NCBI RefSeq assembly: GCF_000829695.1
Contig: NZ_BBNN01000015.1
Coordinates: 248,001-312,000 of the forward strand
Reading direction: 5' to 3'
From: Streptomyces sp. NBRC 110035
GTDB taxonomy: Bacteria > Actinomycetota > Actinomycetes > Streptomycetales > Streptomycetaceae
Length of the DNA stretch: 64,000 bases
Made by a program: the position numbers and the translations under genes. Position 1 is the first letter of the stretch. Every line of letters begins with the position of its first letter. This document shows positions 63,381-64,000 of the stretch, piece by piece. Below the pieces are notes generated by a model, which had not been told where the DNA came from, searched no databases, and was given only the letters and a program-made list of their open reading frames with translations.

Positions 63381-64000
<620 letters not shown>

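Overview
The window is high-GC actinobacterial DNA, almost certainly from a Streptomyces chromosome. Codons end mostly in G or C, starts are often GTG or TTG, and many genes overlap as ATGA or GTGA. The gene content is also typical: a sigF/sigN sigma-factor pair, upp, tadA, dcd, a DmdR-type iron box, a CebR box and an HspR-controlled dnaK. It reads as a core-genome segment broken by two small decayed islands at tRNA genes and several patches of relic genes.

Layout. 1-8 kb: a giant PAS protein built like a hybrid kinase but with degenerate catalytic sites, then tRNA-Ser(GCT) and tRNA-Arg(ACG), a K+ channel-like protein, a small membrane protein and a DUF2797 protein. 7.9-14.1 kb: a tightly coupled operon of response regulator, histidine kinase, GT2/GtrA-like glycosyltransferase and GT39 membrane glycosyltransferase. 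14.1-17.6 kb: a PPOX/F420 enzyme, a marR-MFS efflux operon with two matching operator palindromes, and a tiny tail-anchored protein. 17.7-20.5 kb: sigN-like and sigF-like sigma genes, and a Dabb protein coupled to a 59-residue membrane protein. 20.6-24.6 kb: an accessory patch between a degenerate tRNA-Ser 3' end and an intact tRNA-Ser(CGA). It holds a lipoprotein, an anti-sigma-like protein and an ECF sigma gene cut by an IS3-family element. 24.6-28.5 kb: tadA and its partner, upp, a LytR_C protein and a VapB-annotated small protein.

28.5-36.4 kb: an iron-box-controlled divergent pair (siderophore-interacting protein; penicillin-acylase-type Ntn hydrolase plus a siderophore-type GNAT), a CopC-CopD fusion, a stand-alone PcrA-Tudor/CarD-like protein and a small ATPase. 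36.4-39 kb: a DUF5707 protein, a 5'-truncated response regulator, a frameshifted membrane gene, and an HxlR regulator divergent from a RidA-family gene.

39-46.6 kb is the most distinctive block: a SigK/RskA-type ECF sigma and anti-sigma pair with a cyclopropane-fatty-acid-synthase-like enzyme, a membrane sulfite-oxidase-type molybdoenzyme, a YihY-type membrane protein and a fasciclin lipoprotein of the MPT70/83 type. By eye the motif CCAATCCG-N15-CGGATT (or a close variant) occurs before four of these genes and once more in the divergent orientation, always with the same spacing, which defines a local sigma regulon.

47-58 kb: a membrane acyltransferase, a DM13 protein, a secreted Ig-like protein, a CebR-boxed lytic polysaccharide monooxygenase, and a decayed tRNA-Gly(CCC) integration site with a PIG-L deacetylase and an integrase C-terminal relic. 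These are followed by dcd with a phosphoribosyltransferase and a YIP1 protein. 58-64 kb: an FG-GAP secreted protein with a truncated neighbour, an EtfD-like Fe-S membrane oxidoreductase, and the first 527 bases of dnaK behind HAIR operators. All functional calls come from reading motifs and family resemblance; no database search was run.
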